Positions 9,198 to 17,153 of a DNA stretch of 64,000 nt are shown here, piece by piece. The notes below the pieces were generated by a model that did not search any database, was not told the DNA's origin, and was given only the letters and a program-made list of their open reading frames with translations. The stretch is from CAZBLK01 sp964492715 (GTDB lineage: Bacteria > Bacillota > Clostridia > Lachnospirales > WRBF01): assembly GCA_964492715.1 (NCBI GenBank), contig CAZBLK010000007.1, positions 1-64,000 on the forward strand, read 5' to 3'. Numbering within the stretch: the stretch's first letter is position 1; every line of letters begins with the position of its first letter. The translations under genes and the position numbers were made by a program.

Positions 9198-9253
9198 TAT
9201 AGCGATTCACTTTTTAACGATGCACACTGTATCGTCTAAAAAAGAATTGCTTA
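9198..9253. mobile_element. Short TATAGC(A/G)ATTC-ended inverted-repeat element, degenerate
   Basis: The left end reads TATAGCGATTC and the right end GAATTGCTTA, imperfect inverted copies, with an internal ACGAT/ATCGT hairpin. The ends match the better preserved element at 11669-11771. Only 56 bp, so an internally deleted or diverged copy; support is modest. Confidence 0.4.
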
Positions 9254-9265
9254 AAGAGGTAAGAA

Positions 9266-9754
9266 ATGGACCCTTTACAAATTATGCTTTTTGTTACGCT
9301 CATACTTGGCATAGGGCTTGTATTGTTTTCGCTTATTTTGCCAAAGAATGAGCTTGAAACAAAAAACGACGAGCTTGAAACAAACGCCATAGAAGCAATA
9401 GACCGCTCTATTACCGAAATGGACAAAACTATGGACGAGTTTAACAACATGGCGCAAGATGTTTTTAAACAGCTTGACGAAAAGTATCAAGAGCTTTTGT
9501 TCCTTTATTCTTTAATTGAAGAAAAGAGGGCAGAAATTGCAGACATTTACGCCCAAACAGGCGGCGTAAAACAAAGCACACCTCCGCCAAAACCACAAGT
9601 CATTGAAAACAAGCCGCCGCAGTTCACAAACCCTAAGCACCAAGAAATTAACACGCTTGTTCAGCGTGGCTACTCTGTCGCCGACATTGCAAAAACGTTA
9701 AACATTGGTCAAGGCGAAGTTAAGCTTATTTTGGAGCTTGGAAAGGCAAGGTGA
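9266..9754 (+). CDS. Membrane-anchored coiled-coil protein with C-terminal HTH-like motif (DUF6115-like)
   Basis: The 162-residue protein has one N-terminal membrane segment (about 5-25), a charged probable coiled-coil (about 30-95), a proline-rich linker (about 110-130), and a C-terminal helix-turn-helix-like segment (GYSVADIAKTLNIGQGEVK). This layout resembles DUF6115 proteins found next to flagellar operons in Firmicutes. The HTH-like tail suggests nucleic acid or partner binding at the membrane, which is inference. The next gene starts 4 bp after the stop and shares its AAGGTGA site with the end of this gene. Confidence 0.75.
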   Translation: MDPLQIMLFVTLILGIGLVLFSLILPKNELETKNDELETNAIEAIDRSITEMDKTMDEFNNMAQDVFKQLDEKYQELLFLYSLIEEKRAEIADIYAQTGGVKQSTPPPKPQVIENKPPQFTNPKHQEINTLVQRGYSVADIAKTLNIGQGEVKLILELGKAR

Positions 9755-9758
9755 ACGA

Positions 9759-10334
9759 ATGAACAAAAGAGCAGTTTTTTGGCTTGGCTCAGGTTTAATT
9801 TTTGTTGCTGCTGCACTTTACTTTGCTGACAGCCTTTTTATCAAGCCGTATTATGCAAAGCTTTATTCAGGCACGGCTACAGCGCAAGTTCTTTCAGACG
9901 ACGAAATTAAGCAGCGTGCTATGGAGCTTGGAATGATTCCTTTTGAGCAACTGCCAAAAACTAATTCCGCTACACAAACCCCCGAAAAGGAACAGCTGAC
10001 AGACGAGGAAATTATTAGCCGTGCAGCAAGGCTCGGAATGAGTTTTGTTCAAGTAGTTGCTACAGAGCAAACTGCCGAACAGCCAGCAACTCAACAACCA
10101 ACGCCACAGCCGTCAGCCGCTGGAAAAATTTCTGTTACAATTATGGCTGGTATGCCTGCGGTGCAAGTTGCTGAAATGTTTCAGCAAAACGGTGTTGTGT
10201 CTGATGCAAACGACTTTAAGCTTTATTTAATTGAACAAGCTGCTACAAGGGAGCTTCGTTCGGGCAACTACAATATTCCTGTTGGAAGCAGCTACGAGCA
10301 AATTCTTGACATTATTACAACTAGAAGAAGATAA
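9759..10334 (+). CDS. Membrane-anchored protein with MltG-like N-terminal (LysM-like) domain
   Basis: ATG 9759 is taken as the start: AAGGTGA precedes it, and the protein then opens with a single membrane anchor (about 6-24). A longer frame from 9705 overlaps the previous gene without reason. The 191-residue product has a Q/T/P-rich linker (about 60-125) and a C-terminal domain (about 127-190) resembling the small LysM-like domain that precedes the catalytic domain of the lytic transglycosylase MltG. The catalytic YceG domain is absent, so it should not be called an active transglycosylase. Probably extracytoplasmic and cell-wall related. Confidence 0.72.
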   Translation: MNKRAVFWLGSGLIFVAAALYFADSLFIKPYYAKLYSGTATAQVLSDDEIKQRAMELGMIPFEQLPKTNSATQTPEKEQLTDEEIISRAARLGMSFVQVVATEQTAEQPATQQPTPQPSAAGKISVTIMAGMPAVQVAEMFQQNGVVSDANDFKLYLIEQAATRELRSGNYNIPVGSSYEQILDIITTRRR

Positions 10335-10382
10335 AATTATTATGGGGTAATTAATCGTTAAGTACGCCCCTGCCTTAAAATA

Positions 10383-10440
10383 AAAGTTTTGTCCACTTAT
10401 TCAAAAGTGGCGGGGTTTGGGGCAGCCCCCCCAAGGTCTT
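10383..10440. repeat. Dispersed hairpin repeat, short type (copy B1)
   Basis: The copy starts with AAAAGTTTTGTCCACTT, pairs CCACTT with AAGTGG, then has GGGGTTTGGGG and ends CCCCCCAAGGTCTT. Two close copies are at 47462-47524 and 61001-61064. The right half is shared with the longer repeat type found at 17.0, 20.4, 22.4, 44.8 and 46.7 kb. Confidence 0.8.
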
Positions 10441-10486
10441 ATTCAATTGCCTTTATCTGTTCACCAAGCCAAGTAAGGAGGATTTT

Positions 10487-11635
10487 ATGGGCACTATTAT
10501 TTTGATTAATGAAACGAACAAATATTCACAGGAAAAGTTGTTTAACAAAACAATTTTAGAGCATTTAGTAGGAAGCCTTTCAGAAGAAGGCTTCTCTAAA
10601 GTTTATGTAGGTTTTGACGAAGCCGTTGTAAAAAAAGAAACAACAAAAAGGGTTGTAGTTATAGAGGGTGACATGCCGCTTGTTAACCAGCAAGTAATTG
10701 AAAAGATACGTGAGTTTCACATTAAAGAAGGAAACGACGTTTCGCAAGTTTGTGCTAAAGGCAACGAAGAAACAGGTGTTTACATGTTCGAGCCAAAAAT
10801 TCTTTTGGAGGTTTTTTCGTCCGAAGCTTACTCGCCAGAAAAAGGGATTGATGCTTCAAAAGCTTTGGCGTTTTTAGACGAAGAAGGCTACAAGTTTGGG
10901 CGTTTAAATTATGCCGAGGCAACCACGTTTTCAAGGGCAAGCGACGCTGTTGGCTACTGCAAAATTTCCGAACAACTAAAAGCAAAAATAAACTTTTCTC
11001 ACATGAAAAATGGCGTTAAATTTGTTGACATAAACACAGCTTACATAGACGCAACTGTTAAAATTGGCGAAGGAACTGTAATTTACCCAAACACAACTTT
11101 GGAAGGCGAAACTGTAATTGGCAAAAACTGCACAGTTGGCCCAAGCAGTACACTTACAGACATGACAATTGCTGACAAAGTTACAATAAGCTACAGCGTT
11201 TTGCTTGAATCGGAAATTGGAAGTGAAACTTCGGTAGGGCCTTTTGCATACGTCCGCCCACACTGCAAAGTTGGCAGCCACTGCAAAGTTGGCGACTTTG
11301 TCGAGTTTAAAAATGCAGTTGTTGGTGATGGAACAAAAGCTTCACACTTAACATACATAGGCGATGCAGACGTTGGCAAAAACATAAACTTCGGTTGTGG
11401 AACTGTCGTTGTAAACTATGATGGCAAAAACAAGCACCGCACAATAATTGAAGACGACTGCTTTATTGGCTGCAACACAAACCTTGTATCCCCTGTTGCT
11501 GTTAAGCAAGGTGCTTTTATTGCGGCAGGCTCTACAATTACCGAAGACGTACCAGAAAATGCACTTGGAATTGCAAGGGCTAAGCAAGTTAACAAGCTTG
11601 GTTGGGAAAGACCTAAAAAGGTTGAAAAGAAGTAG
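10487..11635 (+). CDS. GlmU-like protein: intact acetyltransferase domain, degenerate uridyltransferase domain
   Basis: GlmU normally makes UDP-GlcNAc with an N-terminal uridyltransferase and a C-terminal left-handed beta-helix acetyltransferase. Here the C-terminal half (about 185-382) is well conserved: hexapeptide repeats, YVRPHCKVG, EFKNAVVGDGTKASHLTYIG with the catalytic His, and CGTVVVNYDGKNKHRT. The N-terminal half lacks the LAAGxGTRM nucleotide-binding loop and downstream Lys, and only GDMPL survives. The protein is 382 aa against about 455. A strong AAGGAGG sets ATG 10487. It may acetylate GlcN-1-P or another amino sugar, but it is unlikely to make UDP-GlcNAc alone. A second, complete GlmU elsewhere would be expected. 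Confidence 0.85.
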   Translation: MGTIILINETNKYSQEKLFNKTILEHLVGSLSEEGFSKVYVGFDEAVVKKETTKRVVVIEGDMPLVNQQVIEKIREFHIKEGNDVSQVCAKGNEETGVYMFEPKILLEVFSSEAYSPEKGIDASKALAFLDEEGYKFGRLNYAEATTFSRASDAVGYCKISEQLKAKINFSHMKNGVKFVDINTAYIDATVKIGEGTVIYPNTTLEGETVIGKNCTVGPSSTLTDMTIADKVTISYSVLLESEIGSETSVGPFAYVRPHCKVGSHCKVGDFVEFKNAVVGDGTKASHLTYIGDADVGKNINFGCGTVVVNYDGKNKHRTIIEDDCFIGCNTNLVSPVAVKQGAFIAAGSTITEDVPENALGIARAKQVNKLGWERPKKVEKK

Positions 11636-11668
11636 TTGTTTATAAAGTAAGGGGCAATTTTAATTAAC

Positions 11669-11771
11669 TATAGCAATTCCAGTTTATAACTATATTGGAA
11701 GGTGAAGCCAAACGCTTAGTCGTTTGGCATTTTTACTGATAGACAATGTCTTTTAAAACGGAATTGCTATA
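11669..11771. mobile_element. MITE-like element, TATAGCAATTCC family
   Basis: A 103-bp non-coding element with inverted ends TATAGCAATTCC and GGAATTGCTATA, flanked by or ending in TA dinucleotides. It contains an internal hairpin, GCCAAACG paired with CGTTTGGC. No gene lies in it. Related ends occur at 9198-9253, 24744-24850 and 26217-26330. TA targets are typical of Tc1/mariner-IS630 transposases; none is in this window. Confidence 0.7.
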
Positions 11772-11872
11772 GCTGCTATGCAGCTAAAATTGTGACTTTT
11801 ACAATTTACGTTGAGTAAAAGTTATTTTAAAAGAAATTATCCCATTTTTACAAATGATAAGGAGTGCAGCTT

Positions 11873-12919
11873 ATGGGGGAAAACAGAAGCTTAGCAATTG
11901 ACATTCTTAAAACTGTGGCTATTATCGGAGTTTTAGTTATTCATACATCTTCTGCTGGTTTTTTGGGATATGAAGCATTTACCCTTGACTGGTATACAAC
12001 TATATTTTGGGGTAGTTTGGTACGGTTTAGTGTACCTGTCTTTTTTATGTGCAGCGGCGCTCTTTTGCTTAATAAAAAAGAAGTTAATGTAAAATTAATT
12101 TATACAAAATATCTGGTTAGAATAATTGTAGCAATGTTGGTTTGGGCATTTTTTTACGAAGCAATTGACATATATTTAAAATATTCTAAAACTGGTGTTT
12201 TTACGCCAGAGCTTTTTATTACTGCAATTAAAAACATACTCAAGTTTAACCAGCATTTCCACTTTTATTATTTGCATATAATTTTAATTGTCTATGCCTT
12301 TTTGCCAATAACAAAAGTTTTCACTGACAATGCGTCAAAACAACAGTATCAGTACGCCATTTTCATTTGGTTTGCGCTTGGAATTGTTTTTCCGTTTGCT
12401 AAACTGTTTTATCCATTTACACTTTTAAAAGGAATAACATATCAATATGGAATAAACATGACATATTCTGCCATAGGATATGGAATACTTGGGAACTACT
12501 TAAATAAGTATTACAAGAAGCAGCTGCTTCCGTATGCACTTTTGTTTGCTTTAGGGTTTGCAATTACTTTTTTAGGAACGGTTTATTTGGTGAAAATTAA
12601 TTTTCCTGAAAATACAGCGTTTTGGGAAGGAATGTCGCCAGGCGTTTCGCTTATGTCAGCAGGGCTTTTTGGGTTTGTTCGTGTAAAGTTTGATGGTAAA
12701 GCTGCCCCAGCAATTATTAAAAAATTATCTTTAGCGTCGTTTTGTGTTTACTTGGTGCACGAAGCGTTTAATATTATGTTTAAAGAAAACAATATAACAA
12801 TTTTTATTATGCCGCCTATAATTTCAATTCCGCTTTTGGTGTTTGTTAACTTATGTTTAAGTTACTCTGTGTACTTTGTTCTTTCCAAAATACCAATTGT
12901 GAAAAAGTATTTGATTTAG
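11873..12919 (+). CDS. Acyltransferase family 3 membrane protein
   Basis: The 348-residue protein is an integral membrane acyltransferase-3 (OatA/WecH-like) with about ten hydrophobic segments. The N-terminus carries the family pattern RSLAIDILKTVAIIGVLVIH, with the histidine thought to be catalytic. It has no extra SGNH domain, so it resembles WecH-type O-acetyltransferases that modify surface sugars. ATG 11873 is preferred to GTG 11864, which overlaps the AAGGAG site. It stands alone between a MITE-like element and a bidirectional terminator. The acceptor substrate is unknown. Confidence 0.85.
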   Translation: MGENRSLAIDILKTVAIIGVLVIHTSSAGFLGYEAFTLDWYTTIFWGSLVRFSVPVFFMCSGALLLNKKEVNVKLIYTKYLVRIIVAMLVWAFFYEAIDIYLKYSKTGVFTPELFITAIKNILKFNQHFHFYYLHIILIVYAFLPITKVFTDNASKQQYQYAIFIWFALGIVFPFAKLFYPFTLLKGITYQYGINMTYSAIGYGILGNYLNKYYKKQLLPYALLFALGFAITFLGTVYLVKINFPENTAFWEGMSPGVSLMSAGLFGFVRVKFDGKAAPAIIKKLSLASFCVYLVHEAFNIMFKENNITIFIMPPIISIPLLVFVNLCLSYSVYFVLSKIPIVKKYLI

Positions 12920-12997
12920 GGTGTGTGTCCTCACATAATTAAAAATCTGCTCGAAAGTCCACACTAATAGATTTACCAAACATACACTAGTAAAATT

Positions 12998-13023
12998 GGC
13001 GGTTTACAAAAAAGCAAACCGCC
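12998..13023. terminator. Bidirectional terminator
   Basis: GGCGGTTT and AAACCGCC form a perfect 8-bp stem with A/T-rich flanks. It lies between two convergent genes and can serve both. Confidence 0.7.
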
Positions 13024-13030
13024 TTAAAAT

Positions 13031-13831
13031 TTAACTCCCTGCACTTTCGTAAGCCGAAATGCCCTTATTCCAAACAAAAATTGAAGCAACCAAAAATGCA
13101 ACAGAAACTAAAACCGTCAACCCGATGTTAAACAATGGGTTTTCCCCCGTAAGCACATAAAGCGCAGGGAAGTACGACGTAAGCGCAAACGGAACAAAGT
13201 AAGTAAGCACAGTTTGTATTGGCTTGTTATAAATGCTTACAGGGTATTTTACAAACTCGTTAACCATGTAAAACATGAACGTAATGTTTCCGCTTTTTTT
13301 AATCCAAAAGGAAAGTGCTGTAGTTGCAATTTTTATGCTAGTGTAAATTAACGTAGCAAACGGAATTACAACAATTAAAAGCAAAACCTTAAAAATGCTC
13401 CACTCAATTGCAAGCTTTGGCATAGCAAAAACCATTAGCAAAATGCCCATTGTAAGCTCGCCGAAAGCATCAACTTGAAACCTTTCCACCAAAACGTGGA
13501 ACAGCGTGTTTATAGGCCTTGTAAGGTACTTGTCGAACTGCCCTTTCATAACTGTAAAATGTGCAGTATGCCAAAGGTTGTCAAACAGCAAATGGTCAAT
13601 GCCCTTTGGAATTAGCGAAAAGCCGTAAATAAAAACAACTTGTTCAAACGACCAACCAACAAGGTTTGGTATTTTGCTGAAAATAATTGTAAGGAAAACT
13701 ATGTTAAAAAGCTGGTTTGTCAAAAAACCAATCACGCCTGTTAAAAAGTCGCCACGATATTCCGAAAACCTTTTTAGTTCTTGAGTAATAAAAATACCAT
13801 AAAGTTTAAACATACGTTTAATTTGCCTCAT
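13031..13831 (-). CDS. ABC-2 family transporter permease (DUF990-like)
   Basis: A 266-residue integral membrane protein with about six hydrophobic segments, resembling the ABC2_membrane_6 family. The start is ATG at 13831, directly behind GGAGGGTAAC; the longer frame to 13870 runs into the upstream permease gene. It follows the second permease with a 1-bp gap and completes a three-gene operon (ATPase, permease, permease). Pairs of DUF990 permeases with one ATPase form heterodimeric exporters; the substrate cannot be told from sequence. Confidence 0.85.
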   Translation of the reverse strand: MRQIKRMFKLYGIFITQELKRFSEYRGDFLTGVIGFLTNQLFNIVFLTIIFSKIPNLVGWSFEQVVFIYGFSLIPKGIDHLLFDNLWHTAHFTVMKGQFDKYLTRPINTLFHVLVERFQVDAFGELTMGILLMVFAMPKLAIEWSIFKVLLLIVVIPFATLIYTSIKIATTALSFWIKKSGNITFMFYMVNEFVKYPVSIYNKPIQTVLTYFVPFALTSYFPALYVLTGENPLFNIGLTVLVSVAFLVASIFVWNKGISAYESAGS

Positions 13832-13832
13832 G

Positions 13833-14651
13833 TTACCCTCCTTGAACAGTAAGCCTTTTGTGGACACCACTCCAAATTAGCTTTGACAACAGCCAAAAGA
13901 AAACACACCAAAAAATTTGTAGCCCTATGTAAAAGGCAAGCTCTTTTCCTTTGTACACTCCAATGTAAACCATTACAGGGGTGTATGCCAAAGATGCAAA
14001 CGGCAAAATTGTAAGCACCTTTGCAGCCATTTCAGGGAAAAACGAAAGCGGAATATACATTCCCGACAAAAATCCTACAATTGTGTTTTTCATCATACTA
14101 GAGCCCCACATATTTTTAAAAACAAAAGCTGTAAACCCATAGCAAATATTGAAATAAAAGTTTATCAAGTAAGCCAAGCAAGAACTTAAAGTAAACAATA
14201 AAAACGTATGCAGCTTAACAACTACAGCCCCTGTTGTAAAAAAATTGTAAACCTCAACGCCCACAATAAGTGGTGTAAATACAATAAAAAGTGTAATAAG
14301 CTTGTTGCCCAGCTCTTGAAACAAAAACGTTGCGTTGTAACTTATCGGCTTTATTAACCGCATAGAAATTGAGCCGTCCAAAATTTCCTCACCTATAGCA
14401 TAAGAGCTGTAGCTTGAAACTAGCATGTTTGTTAAATACATTAAAAATATGTAAACTATCATTTGCTCCAGCGAAAAACCCATAAATATTTCGCTTTTGG
14501 ACGACAAAAAAATTGCCTTCCAAATAAACAACGAGACAAAGCAGTACATTATGTCGCCAAAAACCCAAAACAATGTGTTAACCCTGTATGAAAGTGCTTG
14601 CTGAATTCCAGCGTTTACAAACTGCTTAAAAATTGTAAAGTGTTTAGCCAT
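13833..14651 (-). CDS. ABC-2 family transporter permease (DUF990-like)
   Basis: The 272-residue protein has about six membrane segments and the conserved EEILDGSISMRLIKPIS loop of DUF990 permeases. Its start codon lies inside the last codons of the ATPase gene (8-bp overlap), so the two are translationally coupled. It is the expected partner of the permease just downstream. Substrate unknown. Confidence 0.86.
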   Translation of the reverse strand: MAKHFTIFKQFVNAGIQQALSYRVNTLFWVFGDIMYCFVSLFIWKAIFLSSKSEIFMGFSLEQMIVYIFLMYLTNMLVSSYSSYAIGEEILDGSISMRLIKPISYNATFLFQELGNKLITLFIVFTPLIVGVEVYNFFTTGAVVVKLHTFLLFTLSSCLAYLINFYFNICYGFTAFVFKNMWGSSMMKNTIVGFLSGMYIPLSFFPEMAAKVLTILPFASLAYTPVMVYIGVYKGKELAFYIGLQIFWCVFFWLLSKLIWSGVHKRLTVQGG

Positions 14652-15657
14652 TTACAACAATCTCCTTTTTATAGAGATTTTTTATTATTTCTTCAATGTT
14701 AGCGTCTTTTACATTTATGTCCTTTACAGAAATTTTTGACAAGGTGTAATAAACCATGTCAGAAACTGAAACGGCTGTGCTGTTAAACCTTACGTTAAAA
14801 ACGTTTCCTTCGGCGTTTACTGATATGTCGTCATTTTTAAGGTTAAACTGCTTTTCGTACAGCAAAATGTCAAGGCAGTTGTCTTGGTTTGCCGCAAAGC
14901 TTAGTTCACGCATTTGCCCGTACTCGCTTTTAAGCGTGGCAACAGAGCCGTCATAAATTTTTTTGCCGTTGTCTATCATTACAATATGGTTTGAAAGAAG
15001 CTCAATGTCGCTTAAATCGTGCGTTGTAAGAATGACGGTAGTTTTTTCTTCTTTGTTTATTGTTTCTATAGCTTTTCTAATGTTGTCTTTTACAACTACA
15101 TCAAGCCCAATTGTAGGCTCGTCCAAAAAAAGCACCTTTGGGCTGTGCAGTAAGGACGCCGCAATGTCGGCACGCATTCTTTGACCCAGCGACAAAGTTC
15201 TAACAGGGCTAGTTATAAATTTTTCAAGCTCCAGCACTTCGTTCAAAAAATCCATTCTTTTTTTAAAGGAAGTGTCGTCCACTTCGTACATTACTTTTAA
15301 AACGGTGTAAGTTTCACGCAGAGGCAAGTCCCACCAAAGTTGAGTTCTTTGCCCAAAAACTACGCCTATGTTTTTTACATAATTTGTTCTGTCATGTCTG
15401 GGGCTTTTTCCATCAATAGAACACTCGCCAGAAGTCGGGGTTAAAATGCCAGTAAGCATTTTTATTACAGTAGACTTTCCAGCGCCATTTGGCCCTATAA
15501 AGCCAAGAATTTCACCTTTTTCAACGTTAAAAGAAATGTCGTTTACTGCCATAATTTTTTTTACGCTTGGGCTAAACAACGCTTTAATGCTTCCTTTAAG
15601 TCCTGCTTGTTTTTCTACCTTTGTAAATTGCTTGCATAAATTTTTTACTGAAATCAT
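14644..15657 (-). CDS. ABC transporter ATP-binding protein (ABC-2 exporter)
   Basis: A 337-residue ATPase with Walker A GPNGAGKS at 55-62, a Q-loop (FGQRTQLWWDLP), signature LSLGQRMRAD, Walker B VLFLDEPTIGLD and a TTHD switch. After the ATPase core comes a C-terminal domain of about 90 residues of the kind seen in exporters paired with DUF990 permeases. AAGGAGG lies just before ATG 15657. It is the first gene of the operon. A 265-bp divergent promoter region separates it from spoIIR. Confidence 0.92.
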   Translation of the reverse strand: MISVKNLCKQFTKVEKQAGLKGSIKALFSPSVKKIMAVNDISFNVEKGEILGFIGPNGAGKSTVIKMLTGILTPTSGECSIDGKSPRHDRTNYVKNIGVVFGQRTQLWWDLPLRETYTVLKVMYEVDDTSFKKRMDFLNEVLELEKFITSPVRTLSLGQRMRADIAASLLHSPKVLFLDEPTIGLDVVVKDNIRKAIETINKEEKTTVILTTHDLSDIELLSNHIVMIDNGKKIYDGSVATLKSEYGQMRELSFAANQDNCLDILLYEKQFNLKNDDISVNAEGNVFNVRFNSTAVSVSDMVYYTLSKISVKDINVKDANIEEIIKNLYKKEIVVNG

Positions 15658-15922
15658 TTTGCCCCTCCTTTTGAATGCTTAACCTTGAAAGTTCAAATAA
15701 TTATATCAAATTTAGTTGCAGTTGGAAAGTATTTTGCATACAAAAAATGAATTATTTCGTTATTTTTATTTCCATGCCTTGTATAATTATCGAATAAATT
15801 GGTTTGTGCTTAAATAATACGTAATTTTTTGCGGATAATAAATTCCTTATTTTTGAATATATTTACAGCCCACTGGCAACAATAACCATATGAATTTTAA
15901 AGACTAAATGGGGTGGAGAAGT

Positions 15923-16624
15923 ATGTTTAAAAAACTTATGGTGTGGTTTAAAGAAGAACGGCAAATTATTTTTGCATCAATAGTTGCAGGCTTTGTTTTA
16001 ACTTTGTTTATTAGCTTTTGCACATATGCTTATTCGGAAAATGTTCAAACGAGCATAGCTGAAGAAATAATTCGCTTACACGTAAAGGCAAACAGCGACA
16101 ACGACTACGACATTGCTTTAAAAGAAAAGGTAAAGGACGAAATTTTAAAACGGCTTGAAGACGGCTTGGCAGACTCTAAAAGCAAGGTGCAAACAAAAGA
16201 GTTTTTGCAGAGCAATCTTACATTTATAGAAGAAGTAGCTAACGAGGTTGTAACAGAAAGTGGCTATAGTTACCCAGTTAAAGCTTATTTGACGAACGAC
16301 TTTTTCCCAACAAAAGCTTACGGTGATGTAAAGCTTCCTGCTGGGGAGTACGAAGCTTTGCGTGTTGACATTGGAGAAGCCGAAGGAAGCAACTGGTGGT
16401 GTGTAATGTTCCCACCGCTTTGTTACGTTGATGTAACGAAGAAAACGCTTTCAGACAGCGAAAAAAGCACGCTTAAATACATTCTTACAAGTGATGAATA
16501 CGAGCTTGTAACTAACGGCAAAGAGCCGACGGTTGAAGTTAAATTTAAAATTGTTGAGTGGTGGCAGAAGCAAAAGCAAAATGATTTTGAAAAACAGCAA
16601 AAGTCTATGCTTGTGAAAAAGTAG
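15923..16624 (+). CDS. spoIIR: Stage II sporulation protein R (SpoIIR)
   Basis: SpoIIR is made in the forespore and crosses the septum to trigger SpoIIGA-dependent processing of pro-sigma-E in the mother cell. The 233-residue protein has an N-terminal membrane anchor or signal segment (about 17-38) and the family signatures RLHVKANSDNDYD, GEYEALRVDIG and NWWCVMFPPLCYVD. ATG 15923 fits the GGGGTGGAG site; ATG 15908 would overlap it. In other sporeformers this gene is under sigma-F control, which I could not confirm from the upstream sequence. Germination genes follow. Confidence 0.95.
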   Translation: MFKKLMVWFKEERQIIFASIVAGFVLTLFISFCTYAYSENVQTSIAEEIIRLHVKANSDNDYDIALKEKVKDEILKRLEDGLADSKSKVQTKEFLQSNLTFIEEVANEVVTESGYSYPVKAYLTNDFFPTKAYGDVKLPAGEYEALRVDIGEAEGSNWWCVMFPPLCYVDVTKKTLSDSEKSTLKYILTSDEYELVTNGKEPTVEVKFKIVEWWQKQKQNDFEKQQKSMLVKK

Positions 16625-16631
16625 GTGTGAT

Positions 16632-17033
16632 ATGTTTTTTTTAAACGTTAAATTTCAAAGGTATTTATATTTGACCTTGGTGTCAGTGTTTATGATTGGG
16701 GCATTTCAAATTTACGCAAGCGGCCTTAGTTTAGAAAACAAAGCAAATGAGGCGGAAGCTGCCGACATTTACGCAATTGCACGGCTAATTTCTGCCGAAG
16801 CACATGGCGCAAGCTACATTGAGCAAGTTTCATTAGGTGCGGTAATTATGAACAGGGTAAAAAGTGGTGAATACCCAAACACTGTATCTGGTGTAATTTA
16901 CAAGCCCGGGTCTTTTGCGGCAATGCAGACGGAAAAGGCGGCGCTTATTCCAACTAAGTCTGCGCTTTCGGCTGCTCGAGATGCTTATTTTGGGCTTGAC
17001 CCTACTTTTGGGGAAGTGGACGTTAGGAATTAA
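16632..17033 (+). CDS. sleB: SleB/CwlJ-type spore cortex hydrolase, C-terminally truncated
   Basis: The 133-residue product has an N-terminal signal or anchor (about 10-30) followed by a Hydrolase_2 domain: ARLISAEAHGASY with the catalytic Glu, then VIMNRVKSGEYPNTVSGVIY and DPTFG. In the family this is followed by an aromatic YFYNP segment and roughly 30 more residues, which are missing. The reading frame ends at a TAA that lies in the first bases of a dispersed GC-rich repeat. SleB needs YpeB for function, and ypeB is next, so the context is right for a germination operon. Whether the shortened enzyme is active is doubtful. Confidence 0.8.
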   Translation: MFFLNVKFQRYLYLTLVSVFMIGAFQIYASGLSLENKANEAEAADIYAIARLISAEAHGASYIEQVSLGAVIMNRVKSGEYPNTVSGVIYKPGSFAAMQTEKAALIPTKSALSAARDAYFGLDPTFGEVDVRN

Positions 17034-17111
17034 GACCTTGGGGGGACGGTAAAGATTAAGACCTTGGGGGCGCTACCCCCAGACCCCCGCAAGGGGCTTG
17101 CCCCTTGACCC
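17029..17111. repeat. Dispersed GC-rich hairpin repeat, long type (copy A1, with partial duplication)
   Basis: A partial copy (TTAAGACCTTGGGGGG, 17030-17045) precedes a full copy at 17057-17111. The full copy has two stems: a C/G-rich one in TTGGGGGCGCTACCCCC and one in CAAGGGGCTTGCCCCTTG. Its first bases supply the sleB stop codon. Confidence 0.85.
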
Positions 17112-17153
17112 TTTTTTTAAGAGAAGGGATTTTCTTATAGATAGGTGATTTTG

